NCBI GenBank assembly: GCA_002338615.1
Contig: DDIS01000087.1
Location: 11,616 to 75,615, forward strand
DNA: 64,000 nt
Direction of reading: 5' to 3'
Origin: Proteobacteria bacterium UBA1844
Lineage (GTDB): Bacteria; Pseudomonadota; Gammaproteobacteria; Steroidobacterales; Woeseiaceae
Position 1 is the stretch's first letter. Every line of letters begins with the position of its first letter. Below the pieces are notes generated by a model that saw only the letters and a program-made list of their open reading frames with translations, did not search any database and was not told the DNA's origin. A program made the translations under genes and the position numbers. Below are positions 7,836 through 20,884 of the stretch, one piece after another.

Positions 7836-9289
7836 GCCAGGCGACACAAGGGCGCGTCGGGCGAAAAGCAACTGCGGAGCGTCCGGTACGTCTCAATGAG
7901 ATCAACGTAGGTCGCCCACTGATCCTCATCGAGTGCGTTCCAGAACGCGTGTGCGACTTGACTCGGATCGCACTTGCCGACATTCGATCGCAATGAGTTG
8001 CCGGCGCTTCGAAGTAAACTGGCGCGAAGGCGCGACGCCCTCGGCAATCGATCTTTGATTTGAGCGGAGGACATCAGTGTCATTTCGCTGATACTCATCA
8101 AGGTCCACCAGAGATGCGCACTTGCGCTGTGACGGTCATCCGAGCGATGCGGGTCCGACTCGCGATCGGGGAAATCCGCCACCTGGAAGCCCACCCCGAA
8201 ATCCGGCGTGGCGATGATCATCGAATCCAAGCCGAACGCCGCCGCAAGAGCAAGCGCCGATCGGTGCGCGTGCGTCCTTAAGCCCTCGAGAGCAATTGAC
8301 GGCGCCGCTGTCCGACGCTCCGAGGGAATTTCGCTTGGCTGATCAGCGTCGGGTTGTCTCGACTCAACGGTCGCGTCGTCAAATCCATTCGAGTCCACCG
8401 TTGCGTCAATCTCAACCGCGCGCCTTGATTCGTCGAGGTCATGGAACGGATCGATCACCGGCGTCGGTTTCGGCGGCGGCGCGTCACCCTCGATGCAGGT
8501 ATTGACCGCCAATCGAACACACTCCAAGGAGACGTCGGTGCGTTCGGTCATCTCGTATTCAAGGTCGCGCTTGAAGGTGTCGATGTCGAAGGCACTGTCA
8601 TGCCGCGCGCACAGCGTCGTGAACGCCGTATCAAACTCGTCGGGCGTGTCGATGTCCCACGCACGCCACAAGCAGGCGGCGCTCTCATCGAGTCGCCGCA
8701 AGCGCTCAATGCCGGGTCGGCCGAGCCCGCCACGCAAGGTGTTGCCGAGCACCGGTAGCAGACGATCGACCGCGTAGTGCATGCACGGCAACAGGCTTTG
8801 CGCGATGCCAAGTCCCTCACGACACAGGCGCGCCGCAACGGCTCGTTGTCCCAAAACCGGTCTCAACTGCTCGGCCCGCGCCTGGTTCAGGCGCGCTTCG
8901 ATCTTGCACACGGCCAATGCTTTCTCGATGAACGAGAGATCACCGCGCAGCTCGTTTTCTTTGAGGTGTGCAATGAGCACGTGCTCAAACGACACCCAGG
9001 GCCGGATTACGCATTCGGCGGATGCAAATCGCGTCTCGCCCGTTTCCTCCAACAATTCCTTGAGCACCTGCAGCCGTGAGTTGCCGCCGGCCTCAACAAC
9101 GTAGGTTTTCGATCCGGGTGCCTGTGTCACGACCAGGGGTTGCATCAGCCCGCTGTCGCGAATCGATTGCTTGATGCGCTCGTATTCGGGATTTTTGACC
9201 AGTCGTGGATTGCCCTCAAAACACTCGATGCTGGCAACCGACAAGCACCGCGAAGCCATCTCAGCGTCATTTGAAACCAGCGTCAACAT
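7832..9289 (-). CDS. parB: ParB-family partition protein of the ICE
   Basis: About 485 residues. The N-terminal ParB domain (about 15-170) contains GNPRLVKN, the stretch RIKQSIRDSGLMQPLVV, the GGNSRL motif (equivalent of the G-x-R-R nucleotide-binding box) and HLKENELRGDL. A Glu/Asp-rich linker and a poorly conserved C-terminal part follow. It matches the PFGI-1-class ICE ParB family, which helps keep the excised element. The start is uncertain (ATG 9289 or GTG 9319; neither has a good ribosome binding site). A parA (soj) partner, usual upstream, is not found. Confidence 0.87.
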   Translation of the reverse strand: MLTLVSNDAEMASRCLSVASIECFEGNPRLVKNPEYERIKQSIRDSGLMQPLVVTQAPGSKTYVVEAGGNSRLQVLKELLEETGETRFASAECVIRPWVSFEHVLIAHLKENELRGDLSFIEKALAVCKIEARLNQARAEQLRPVLGQRAVAARLCREGLGIAQSLLPCMHYAVDRLLPVLGNTLRGGLGRPGIERLRRLDESAACLWRAWDIDTPDEFDTAFTTLCARHDSAFDIDTFKRDLEYEMTERTDVSLECVRLAVNTCIEGDAPPPKPTPVIDPFHDLDESRRAVEIDATVDSNGFDDATVESRQPDADQPSEIPSERRTAAPSIALEGLRTHAHRSALALAAAFGLDSMIIATPDFGVGFQVADFPDRESDPHRSDDRHSASAHLWWTLMSISEMTLMSSAQIKDRLPRASRLRASLLRSAGNSLRSNVGKCDPSQVAHAFWNALDEDQWATYVDLIETYRTLRSCFSPDAPLCRLA

Positions 9290-9956
9290 CGTTCGACGGC
9301 TTTGTGCTGCGAAGCCCACGACTGCACGTTGGCGTTCGCTGACGATCGTCCACGGACGAACAGACCAACGAAAAAGTTCTCGAAGTTTAATGAATTGGTT
9401 GAGGACGACACTGGCATATCAGGACGCTAGCAAGTTCAAATTCAACCGGCAATCGTCGAAGATCGTGATCAATCTGTTCTGGTGAGAACGGTGGACGTTG
9501 GGTTCACAACAAGGTCACAACGGGGCAAGACGGTCGCCAAAATCGGGGTCACTCAACGGACGATCGCGTGCCTCTGGTTTTGAGATCTGCGCGAATCGTT
9601 CGGGTCGCATGTGCACCGTCTCGCCCCTTCACTCCGAAATAAGATCAGGCTGTGCTCAACTTTCCCGCACGCGATGAGGTCGACCTTTTCCGAGATTCCC
9701 CTGCTATGGGGGGATAGTGTGAACGGCGATACGGAACGTGCGAATCACCCCGGAACACCGCATCGCGACGAGCTGGCTGATGCAGTGCCAATCAAGAAAG
9801 GTGCGAGATTGGCGACAAATAAGGGGTTGCCCGACGTACTTTGCTAGTCCACGGGTTATCTTTCAATTGGGCTCGGATTTGGTGCAATTTGCCCATATAT
9901 GGTATATATTGCTCTTATTCGGGGGACAAACAAGAATATGGCTACGGAGCGATACC
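9290..9956. other. 667-base stretch without a gene, likely ICE/cargo border
   Basis: Only short shadow frames are present. Where PFGI-1-class elements normally carry parA/dnaB-type genes there is nothing coding on the minus strand. The right part holds the probable promoter of the PrtN-type gene. I could not see direct repeats marking an attachment site. Confidence 0.5.
9879..9910 (+). promoter_or_regulatory. Possible promoter of the PrtN-type gene
   Basis: TTGGTG at 9879-9884 and TATATA at 9903-9908 are spaced by 18 bases, inside a locally A/T-rich stretch about 50 bases upstream of the GTG start. Confidence 0.4.
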
Positions 9957-10244
9957 GTGATAACGCCAACGTTTTTCGGCCTTTTGGCCGAATTTGGTGA
10001 AGCCGAAATCCCGCTAACTCGGGTGTGCGAAAAGTACTTCGGCCTCTCTGCCATTAAAGCCAAGCGGCGCGCCTGCTCGCAACGACTACCGATACCGGCC
10101 TATCGTGCGGGTTCGCAAAAGTCGCCCTGGCTGATCAGCGCAGCCGACCTCGCCAATCACATTGACGCTCAACGCCAAATCGCATCGGCACAATGGGGGG
10201 ATTTGCGAAAGGCGGAGCCCGACCGCCTAACAGTACAATCCTAA
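9957..10244 (+). CDS. Pyocin activator PrtN-like regulator
   Basis: A 95-residue protein starting at a GTG with GGAG seven bases upstream; the longer frame upstream does not look coding. The sequence (TPTFFGLLAEF, IPLTRVCEKYFGL, then LPIPAYR, GSQKSPWLISAADLANHIDAQR) fits the small PrtN family, activators first known from pyocin genes and now found in many mobile elements. It likely binds DNA and switches on an element operon. A perfect 7-base hairpin (9975-9992) lies just inside the reading frame. The stop overlaps that of a converging small frame. Confidence 0.75.
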   Translation: MITPTFFGLLAEFGEAEIPLTRVCEKYFGLSAIKAKRRACSQRLPIPAYRAGSQKSPWLISAADLANHIDAQRQIASAQWGDLRKAEPDRLTVQS

Positions 10245-10456
10245 GCGGGATCGAGCACAGCCAACAGGGCATCGCGGGCAAGCTCTTCCACCTTAGCGTT
10301 ATCCCCGATCGTGTCGGTATTGAGTGTCACTGTAGCCTGGAGCTGGACCAATGCCCCGACTGGTCCTCGAACGGCGCAATTCACCTCGTAGCGCAGCGTG
10401 ACTTTTCCGTTGGCTCGAAGAAGGTCGCCGTTGCGCTGGATGGACATTTTTTCCAT
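10241..10456 (-). CDS. Small hypothetical protein, 71 residues
   Basis: The frame from ATG 10456 gives a compact protein with alternating hydrophobic pattern (TLRYEVNCAVRGPVGALVQLQATV) and an acidic helical end. The much longer frame upstream is Arg-rich and overlaps the next gene, so is not believed. It converges on the PrtN-like gene with overlapping stop codons (TAA/TAG share bases). No ribosome binding site is strong; a GGAAA precedes the second Met at 10447. Not recognised. Confidence 0.4.
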   Translation of the reverse strand: MEKMSIQRNGDLLRANGKVTLRYEVNCAVRGPVGALVQLQATVTLNTDTIGDNAKVEELARDALLAVLDPA

Positions 10457-10722
10457 GGTATGAGTTTGAGAGCGGCCGATATTTTCTGCAAGGCGCATTT
10501 CTCCACGTTTTGCCCAAAAACTCGGCCAGTAACCATCCCTCGGCGAAACCGGGGGATGGTTACTCACACATTTCTCACCCAACCCGACGGCCGACTTATT
10601 CAACTCAGGGCCGAAATAGCGCCGCCTATACTTTGGCGACTCCCATTCCCTTCGAGCAATACTCTTCCGGCTAGTGGCTGAGAACACTCGAGCTCGTAAC
10701 GCTATTGGGCAGCGGCGAACCC

Positions 10723-11097
10723 ATGCGCTATAGTCCGACGATGAGAGACTGGTCCCCATACCTCGTCGCGTTCGCCGGAATTGCACTGGTTTCGTTTCAA
10801 ATGAGCGGCCTGCATATGCATGCTGGCACTCAAAGCGACGACGCCACCATACATGGCGCGCACATTCATAGTGCGGACCCTGACGGACACGATCACAGCG
10901 CGGATATCGACGTTTTCCTGCTTGATTTAGGGATCGTATGGTCCAAGTTAATGCCATTCCTCGTGGCACTCTCACCCACCGCGCTGGCCATCATTTGGAT
11001 ATTTCACTCGCTCAGGCCGACTGCGGTTAAAACATTCCCGTTGCGCCGCCGATCTCATTGGCGACCGCCGCTGCGCGCACCTCCCCTCTCTCCCTAA
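10723..11097 (+). CDS. His-rich small membrane protein upstream of czcC
   Basis: About 124 residues from ATG 10723 (or 118 from 10741). Two hydrophobic segments (about 16-30 and 75-100) flank a periplasmic-type loop rich in His and Asp (HMHAG, HGAHIHSADPDGHDHSAD). Such proteins often precede CzcCBA operons and may bind Co, Zn or Cd in the periplasm. The C-terminus is Arg/Pro-rich. It lies 96 bases before czcC on the same strand. Family not named. Confidence 0.6.
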   Translation: MRYSPTMRDWSPYLVAFAGIALVSFQMSGLHMHAGTQSDDATIHGAHIHSADPDGHDHSADIDVFLLDLGIVWSKLMPFLVALSPTALAIIWIFHSLRPTAVKTFPLRRRSHWRPPLRAPPLSP

Positions 11098-11193
11098 ACC
11101 TTCGTCATCCGACACTGGCGAGCAGCCTTGCCTGTTCCTTTGTCCTGTACTTGAGAATAACGCGTTCGACCAAACGCGAAGGGAGACATTCTT

Positions 11194-12474
11194 ATGTGGG
11201 TACGTCTCACATGCAGAGTCATACTGTTTTGCTTGTTTGTACTGCACGGCAATGCAATTTTTGCCCAGTCGAATTCGGCAAGCGACACGGTTGCGCTGAA
11301 ACTGGACACGGCCATCGCGAGAACACTTGCGGGCAATCCTCGGTTGATTGCGTATGGCTACCAAATCGACGCCCAGCGAGGCCGGCGTCAACAGGCGGAA
11401 CTCAAGCCGAACCTGCTATTGGGAATAGAGGTCGAAAACGCACTCGGCACTGGCGACTACCAGGGAATTGACAGCGCGGAGACCACACTCAGTCTTGCGT
11501 GGGCATTGGAGCGAGGCAAACGTGAGCGCCGTATGGATGCGGCAAGCGCCGGCGTGCATTTGCTCGAAGCGGAGGCAGAGATTCATCGCCTGGATGCGGC
11601 GGCTGAGACCGCGCGCGTCTATCTGGACACCCTCGCGTTTCAGGAACGGCTCATTCAAACCGATGAGGCCGTCAGGCTCGCCGAGCAAATTGCCACGGCC
11701 GTTCAGAAACAGGTCAAGGCAGGGCGCACTCCTGCGGCTGACCTCGCGCGCGCAGAAGCTGAGCTTGCAAGCATGCGCCTCGACCGGGAGGACATTGAGC
11801 ATGAACTACGGACATCACACCGTCGACTAGCGGCTCAATGGGGTGAAGTCGAACCAGATTTTACGCGGGTGATCGGTGACCTGGACAAGCTGCCGACGCC
11901 GGATTCTTATGCCACTTTGCTGGCACGGCTGGAGCAAAACCCTGACCTGTCACGTTACCTTAGCGAGAAGCGTCTACGCGAGGCGGAGCTGCGGCTGGCC
12001 GAGGCGCAGGCGAAACCCGACTGGCAGGTGTTTGCCGGTGTTCGTCGATTGGAGCGAACGGATGACGAGGCGTTTCTCGCTGGAATCACAATCCCGTTAA
12101 CAACACGCAACCGTAACCAGGGCCGAATTTCAGAGGCCCGTGCCCGACTCGCGATGACGGATGCCGATCGAGCCGCTACCCGCACGCAAATCGAAACACA
12201 ATTGTTCTCTTTATATCAGGAGCTACAACACAGCTTGCATCGAACGACAACGCTGCGCGAAGAAATTCTTCCACGCTTCGAACAGGCCCTGAAAGATACC
12301 GAGCACGCCTATGCCGCCGGACGCTACGGTTACTTTGAATTGCGGGTCGTACAAGCCGAAATTTTGGGTGCGCGCACTGCACTGGTCGAATCGAGCGTCG
12401 CTGCTCATCGCCAGGTCATTGAAATCGAACGATTGACCGGGACCACAATTGTGTCCGCGGTCTCTTATCCATGA
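11194..12474 (+). CDS. czcC: CzcC-like outer-membrane efflux factor
   Basis: A 426-residue TolC-family protein. A signal peptide (about 1-25, ending FAQS) is followed by two repeats of long helices rich in Ala, Glu and Arg, typical of the alpha-barrel of outer-membrane factors. Two outer-membrane strands are included. It would form the outer exit of a tripartite divalent-cation pump with the next two genes. GGGAGA precedes the start. The stop overlaps the first ATG of czcB in an ATGA junction. Confidence 0.9.
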   Translation: MWVRLTCRVILFCLFVLHGNAIFAQSNSASDTVALKLDTAIARTLAGNPRLIAYGYQIDAQRGRRQQAELKPNLLLGIEVENALGTGDYQGIDSAETTLSLAWALERGKRERRMDAASAGVHLLEAEAEIHRLDAAAETARVYLDTLAFQERLIQTDEAVRLAEQIATAVQKQVKAGRTPAADLARAEAELASMRLDREDIEHELRTSHRRLAAQWGEVEPDFTRVIGDLDKLPTPDSYATLLARLEQNPDLSRYLSEKRLREAELRLAEAQAKPDWQVFAGVRRLERTDDEAFLAGITIPLTTRNRNQGRISEARARLAMTDADRAATRTQIETQLFSLYQELQHSLHRTTTLREEILPRFEQALKDTEHAYAAGRYGYFELRVVQAEILGARTALVESSVAAHRQVIEIERLTGTTIVSAVSYP

Positions 12475-13733
12475 GGACTACGATGAACACACTACACGCG
12501 AAAATCGGACTCGTTGGCTTGTTGCTTGGCATGAACGCCTGTGGCGGCGTCAGCTCCGAGCCAGAACGCACTGTGCAAGACGGACATGGCGCGACGGCCG
12601 AAGCCGAACCAGCCAAGGGACCGCATAACGGTCGGCTGTTAGTTGATGGTGATTTCGTACTCGAACTCGCAATCTTCGAGAAAGGTGTACCTCCGGAGTT
12701 TCGGGTTTGGGTAAGCAATGCGGGCAAGCCGGTCGCACCGAACGACGTCACCGTGCATACGACCTTGACTCGATTGGGCGATGTGATCGATGAAATCCGC
12801 TTTGCCCCCCAGAACGATTTTCTGCGTGGCGACACTGTTATCTACGAACCGCACTCCTTTGTCGTTGCCATAACAGCCCGCTTCAACGGCGTCGATCACG
12901 ACTGGTCCTACGACAACTTCGAGGGCCGCACGCAGATTGGGGCTGAGGTTGCCGAGGCGTTTGGCCTTGAAACCGAGTTGGCCGGTGAGGCCGTGATCAG
13001 GGAAACCGTCGCCGTCTACGGTCGCATCGAGCCTAATCGTGAACAACAGCGTTCCGTCAGTGCACGCTTTGAGGGTGCCATTGAGACCGTACGTGTATCC
13101 GCTGGCGATACGGTCAGGAAAGGTCAGGCCCTCGCGACGATTGAGAGTAACGAGAGTCTCAACAGTTACACGCTAAGTGCACCGATCGATGGGATTGTGA
13201 CAAAGCGGTCCGCGAATCCGGGCGAACAAACTGCCGGTCGATCGCTGTTTACGATCATGGACTCGCGCACCGTGTGGGCCGAGCTTTCGGTATTCCCCTC
13301 GGATCGCGCTCGCGTCCGGGAAGGCGCGCGCGTGACGGTGCACAGTAGTGCCGATGACCGCGAACACGAAGGTGTCATTACACGCCTGAACGCAGTCGCC
13401 GAATCCAACCAGGCGGTGCTGGCACGCGTAGAACTCGACAACGCCGACGGGGCACTGGTACCGGGCTCATTTGTATCCGCCACGATCGAAGTGGCAGAAC
13501 ACCCGGTGCCGCTTGCTGTAAAACGCACCAGCCTGCAGAGCTTTCGCGATTTCACCGTCGTCTATGCGCAGATTGGCGATGAATACGAGGTGCGGATGCT
13601 CGAGCTTGGGCGGCAGGATGCGGAGTGGATTGAGGTGCTGGGCGGACTTGATGCCGGTACCCGTTATGTGACCACCAACAGTTATCTCGTCAAAGCCGAT
13701 ATTGAGAAATCCGGCGCTTCCCACGACCACTGA
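12471..13733 (+). CDS. czcB: CzcB-like membrane fusion protein
   Basis: A 420-residue periplasmic adaptor of an RND pump. An N-terminal hydrophobic segment ends near Cys 24 (LLLGMNACGG), possibly a lipoprotein signal. An N-terminal extra domain (about 45-145) common in heavy-metal adaptors follows, then the barrel-sandwich hybrid (RFEGAIETVRVSAGDTVRKGQ), hairpin, beta-barrel and a C-terminal domain. The start may be ATG 12471 (overlapping czcC) or 12483. It ends in SHDH. Six bases separate it from czcA. Confidence 0.9.
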   Translation: MRTTMNTLHAKIGLVGLLLGMNACGGVSSEPERTVQDGHGATAEAEPAKGPHNGRLLVDGDFVLELAIFEKGVPPEFRVWVSNAGKPVAPNDVTVHTTLTRLGDVIDEIRFAPQNDFLRGDTVIYEPHSFVVAITARFNGVDHDWSYDNFEGRTQIGAEVAEAFGLETELAGEAVIRETVAVYGRIEPNREQQRSVSARFEGAIETVRVSAGDTVRKGQALATIESNESLNSYTLSAPIDGIVTKRSANPGEQTAGRSLFTIMDSRTVWAELSVFPSDRARVREGARVTVHSSADDREHEGVITRLNAVAESNQAVLARVELDNADGALVPGSFVSATIEVAEHPVPLAVKRTSLQSFRDFTVVYAQIGDEYEVRMLELGRQDAEWIEVLGGLDAGTRYVTTNSYLVKADIEKSGASHDH

Positions 13734-17793
<4,060 letters not shown>

Positions 17794-17819
17794 CCAAATA
17801 CCGGCAGGAAGGAATTCAG

Positions 17820-18107
17820 ATGAGCATTCAAAATCGTATAGACGGCATTATTTTGCTTTTTGCGATACCCGTCACTGCATCGTGCAGCGGGATGCCTAGC
17901 TACATTCCGGACTCTGGTTTGGAGGTTGAACTCGAGCCGACCTCATTTGGCCGGGTTGCTCGGCATAGCGGGAGTTGTTATACCGGAAGCAGCATAACTC
18001 CTGCTACCCCTCATGAGTCGCCGCATTGGTTTCGGCACACGCATGCGACGAATCTGCACGACGCCGGCGTTGATCTCAGAATCATCAAAGCCTATCTAAG
18101 CAGGAAG
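17820..18107 (+). pseudogene. Lipoprotein start fused in frame to an integrase scrap
   Basis: ATG 17820 has an excellent AGGAAGGA ribosome binding site and begins a lipoprotein (signal with TASC, Cys about 22, then a short polar part). From about 18012 the same frame abruptly reads SPHWFRHTHATNLHDAG followed by VDLRIIKAYL, which is the H-x-x-R box region of a tyrosine recombinase. Neither half is complete: the lipoprotein lacks its body and the recombinase lacks its N-terminus and catalytic Tyr. It marks a recombination scar at the right end of the czc cargo. The open frame itself runs on to 18338 under hutD. Confidence 0.65.
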
Positions 18108-18129
18108 CGCAACTTTTGCAGGTTCTGGT

Positions 18130-18744
18130 TCAGTCCCCGACCTGAGCCTTTTTTGAGCGCAAACCAATTTTGGATAACTGAACCGCCACCAACGGCCCAC
18201 CCTGCAATATCCAACGCCCTCGTACCGATACACTACACTTTAATAGGTGGCCTTTATCGATGCACCTCTCCTGCATGTTCTTGCTCCGCGCTCGGACTCC
18301 ATCGCCGATTGCATATACCAGGAACAGATCGGAGTTGACGACAAGTTCATTACGACCACCTCCCTCAAGTACATCAACGTATGCCGAGTACAATCCTCGC
18401 CTGAAAATGACGTTAAAGTCTCGAATTGGCCCATCATGAAGATACGCGTGAGTAGCTTGGTCTCCGGGAAATCGTGCCAGTGCATAACCGTTCCTCAAAT
18501 TGTCTTCGATCCCACTATCGTGACGAAGCATTACGCCATTGCCTTCTAAAATCAGGAGGATCCGGTCACAGCCGTTAAAATCTGAGAATGCTCCGTCCGT
18601 GACTACGTCAGCAATGCTGATTCTCCAATCAAAGCCGGTCATATCGAGAGCTCGTTGCGATAGCAGTTCGGTCGTGTAGCCATGACCATTGAGCCATGCC
18701 ATCCGCTTGTAACTGCTCGGTGACATAACGATAGCGTCACTCAT
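18130..18744 (-). CDS. hutD: HutD/Ves-family protein
   Basis: A 204-residue cupin-like protein. Family hallmarks are YKRMAWLNGHGYTTEL near the start, WRISIADV, GCDRILLILEGNG and FPGDQATHAYL, then RDFNVIFRRG. HutD accompanies hut operons and is thought to tune histidine or urocanate catabolism, possibly by binding an intermediate; the mechanism is not settled. Here it stands alone between a recombinase scrap and a copper block, about 9 kb from hutU. No HutC-type palindrome is seen upstream. Start could also be the later Met at codon 7. Confidence 0.85.
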   Translation of the reverse strand: MSDAIVMSPSSYKRMAWLNGHGYTTELLSQRALDMTGFDWRISIADVVTDGAFSDFNGCDRILLILEGNGVMLRHDSGIEDNLRNGYALARFPGDQATHAYLHDGPIRDFNVIFRRGLYSAYVDVLEGGGRNELVVNSDLFLVYAIGDGVRARSKNMQERCIDKGHLLKCSVSVRGRWILQGGPLVAVQLSKIGLRSKKAQVGD

Positions 18745-19068
18745 TTTCGACTGTTTCTGGTACAGGGCAACTTCGGTCGACGCATGTAATCTGCCTCCGT
18801 GTGATTGTCAGTAGAAATAACATTCTTTTTGAGTATGACGCGATGTTCATAAGGGCTTTCCAGTGAATTTTGGATGTGCAGAGCGATCGAAAAACTCATG
18901 CGCGCGTCCCAGGATTATAGGGTCTCGACCGAGCTCCCTGCCCTGCCGAAGGCCAACGAGGAAGACGGCATGCCACTCATCGAGTATGTGACACCCGGCA
19001 ATCGCGTTGCGATCAGCAAATATCAGATCCGGAAGATCGTGAAGCCGCTCCTGTTGAAAGCCGCGGGC
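18745..19068. other. 324-base stretch with no convincing gene
   Basis: A plus-strand frame from 18898 encodes about 80 residues (middle MPLIEYVTPGNR) and runs into the cytochrome gene on the other strand. It has no ribosome binding site and resembles nothing I know; it may be a gene remnant at the left border of the copper block. Confidence 0.4.
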
Positions 19069-19635
19069 CTAATTATCGTCTACGTTGGTCTCTCCACGAG
19101 CAGTCAGTATCTGATATTGCTCGGGGGAAAGTGTTGGTAGCCTATCGAGGAAGGCCACCATGTTCCAGATACGTTCATCATCATGCCCTGGCCCCCAGGC
19201 GGGCATGCCGGAGGCCTTTATTCCGTGTTTAATAATCCAGAACCGGCGTACCTGACCGTTCTGTCCTTCATCATGGTCATGCTCGTCTCCGTGCAGTGCC
19301 AGGTTGGGGGGTGCAGGATAGAGACCCAATGTGAAATCGCTTTGCATTTTTCCTGGTTTCAGATGGCAGCCGGCGCACATGTCATTGTAGTCAGCACCAC
19401 CTTTTAGCAGGTGGTCAGAAGAGCCCAAATCTTCGGGCACTTCGATATCGCTTGCCGCCCGTACGATCGAACGTTCTCGCAGAGTTTCCAGCGCCCAAAT
19501 GGTCAGGGTGTTGTGCGGTACATCGGCCCCCATGGGGTAGAGCCCGGAGTAAAGGAACGCCAGGCCGCCAAGAACCGTTACACCGGCGGCTATCAGTAGG
19601 TATTTGCCAAAGGAAAAAATCTTTCTTGCGGTCAT
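19069..19635 (-). CDS. Membrane-anchored class I cytochrome c
   Basis: A 188-residue protein with an N-terminal membrane anchor (about 9-30), a single CAGCH haem-binding motif (about residue 88) and a distal Met in the KASGMPAWGP segment. It also carries the acidic/His loop GDEHDHDEG, which might bind metal. GGAGAGGTA precedes the start. It sits downstream of the Cop genes on the same strand, as in several copper-resistance clusters, so it may serve electron transfer to or from the multicopper oxidase. That link is inferred from position. Confidence 0.85.
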   Translation of the reverse strand: MTARKIFSFGKYLLIAAGVTVLGGLAFLYSGLYPMGADVPHNTLTIWALETLRERSIVRAASDIEVPEDLGSSDHLLKGGADYNDMCAGCHLKPGKMQSDFTLGLYPAPPNLALHGDEHDHDEGQNGQVRRFWIIKHGIKASGMPAWGPGHDDERIWNMVAFLDRLPTLSPEQYQILTARGETNVDDN

Positions 19636-19700
19636 TACCTCTCCTCTCTATTCGAGCTTTAGCGGAATCGCGCTACTAGCCCTGCGCAATGTTATATGTG

Positions 19701-19988
19701 TTATTCCTCAGCAGATTCTTCGCCATCGGTGTCCGCTTCATGTTCCTCATCCGCATGGCCGTCGCTTTCAGACGCTTCATCGTGTTGCATATCTTGCATG
19801 CACTGTTTCATCATGGCCTGCATCACGGGGTCGTCCATGTCCATTTTGCTGTGGTCCATATTTTTCATGGCGCTGCAGTCCGGATTTTCTGCATCTTTCA
19901 TGTGTTCCTTGGGGTCATGAGCTTGGGCTGATAGTGCGAATGCGAATGTTGAGAGTGCAATGGCGAAAGAGAGTGTTTTGGTTTTCAT
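19701..19988 (-). CDS. Periplasmic Met/His-rich copper-binding protein
   Basis: A 95-residue protein with a clear signal peptide (about 1-23, ending AQA). The mature part begins HDPKEHMKD and is dense in Met, His and Asp (MKNMDHSKMDMDD, MMKQCMQDMQHD), then ends in an acidic tail (DTDGEESAEE). The Met-x-Met and His-Met spacing suggests Cu(I)/Cu(II) binding, as a periplasmic sponge. AAGGAA precedes the start. It is encoded just after copB. No named family is certain. Confidence 0.75.
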   Translation of the reverse strand: MKTKTLSFAIALSTFAFALSAQAHDPKEHMKDAENPDCSAMKNMDHSKMDMDDPVMQAMMKQCMQDMQHDEASESDGHADEEHEADTDGEESAEE

Positions 19989-20039
19989 GGGAAAATTCCT
20001 TGTTGGTGAATTAAAAAATTTGGCCTGGAAAATCGATTG

Positions 20040-20873
20040 TTAAAACCAGAATCTCAGGCCGACGGTAAATTGTGTGTCATTGACGTCCTGTCCAGCAGCT
20101 TGTCGATAGTCAGCAGTATCGCCATAGGCGTCTGACCATTCCACGCCGAGATAGGGTGCGAACTGGCGGCTGAACTCATAGCGCATGCGAAGGCCGATCG
20201 TTATATCCGACAGGCCACTACCAAGGCCGTTGTCGGGGTCATCCTTACCGTATAACGTGAGGTCCGCGCGTGGTTGCAAGATGAGCTTTTGTGTCAGTAG
20301 CAGTTCGTATTCGGCTTCAATGGCCAGAGCGGTGCGACCGCCGTCACCGAGGTAGGCGGTGGCATCCAGCTCAAACCAATACGGGGCCAGGCCCTGGACA
20401 CCGATAGCGAGCCATTGGCGATTGCGGCCTTCATCGTACTGATCCAGCCGCACACCCAGCTGGGTATCAAAATAGGCATTGAGTGCGTGGCCCCACAGCA
20501 GGTCGGTCTGACTTTCTTCCAGTCGACCGTCGGCGATATCCCCTTCCAATTTGACGACAAAACGATCGTAGGTCGTGCCATACCAGCCTTGCAGATCAAA
20601 CACAGTGCTGTCACTGCCCTCGTTGTATTCAAGTCGATCACCCAGCACCGACCAGAAAGCGTGCTCATCGGCGAGTTTCAGTTGCCTCGGCCCGGATTGC
20701 GCATAGGGGCCTTCAGCCAGCGTGTAGCCGTCGGAATAGGCGTGAGGGTCGCGAGCGTCGTCCGGTGCACTGCCACCTTGCATTTGCATATTCCCATGAT
20801 CCATTTGCGCCCATACGGCAGGACTATGGCCGAGCGCGGCAAGGACAACCGTCAATCCAACGAACTGCGCCAT
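20040..20873 (-). CDS. copB: Copper resistance outer-membrane protein CopB
   Basis: About 277 residues. A signal sequence (about 1-23, ending VWAQ) leads to a short Met/His-rich stretch (MDHGNMQMQG) and then an outer-membrane beta-barrel ending in FTVGLRFWF with the terminal Phe signature. This is the CopB/PcoB family that works with the CopA oxidase in copper tolerance. It is shorter than plasmid CopB because the Met-rich region is brief. The start is either ATG 20873 or a TTG at 20888 overlapping the copA stop. Confidence 0.9.
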   Translation of the reverse strand: MAQFVGLTVVLAALGHSPAVWAQMDHGNMQMQGGSAPDDARDPHAYSDGYTLAEGPYAQSGPRQLKLADEHAFWSVLGDRLEYNEGSDSTVFDLQGWYGTTYDRFVVKLEGDIADGRLEESQTDLLWGHALNAYFDTQLGVRLDQYDEGRNRQWLAIGVQGLAPYWFELDATAYLGDGGRTALAIEAEYELLLTQKLILQPRADLTLYGKDDPDNGLGSGLSDITIGLRMRYEFSRQFAPYLGVEWSDAYGDTADYRQAAGQDVNDTQFTVGLRFWF

Positions 20874-20884
20874 TTGTTGAATAC

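Noticed and set aside
10457-10975. Long minus-strand extension of the small frame near prtN (up to 244 codons)
   Set aside because: Arg- and Trp-rich, no ribosome binding site, and overlaps the His-rich gene on the other strand; only the last 71 codons look protein-like.
18898-19140. Plus-strand frame of about 80 residues between hutD and the cytochrome gene
   Set aside because: No ribosome binding site, no recognised family and its end lies under the cytochrome c gene. Kept only as a note on the gap.
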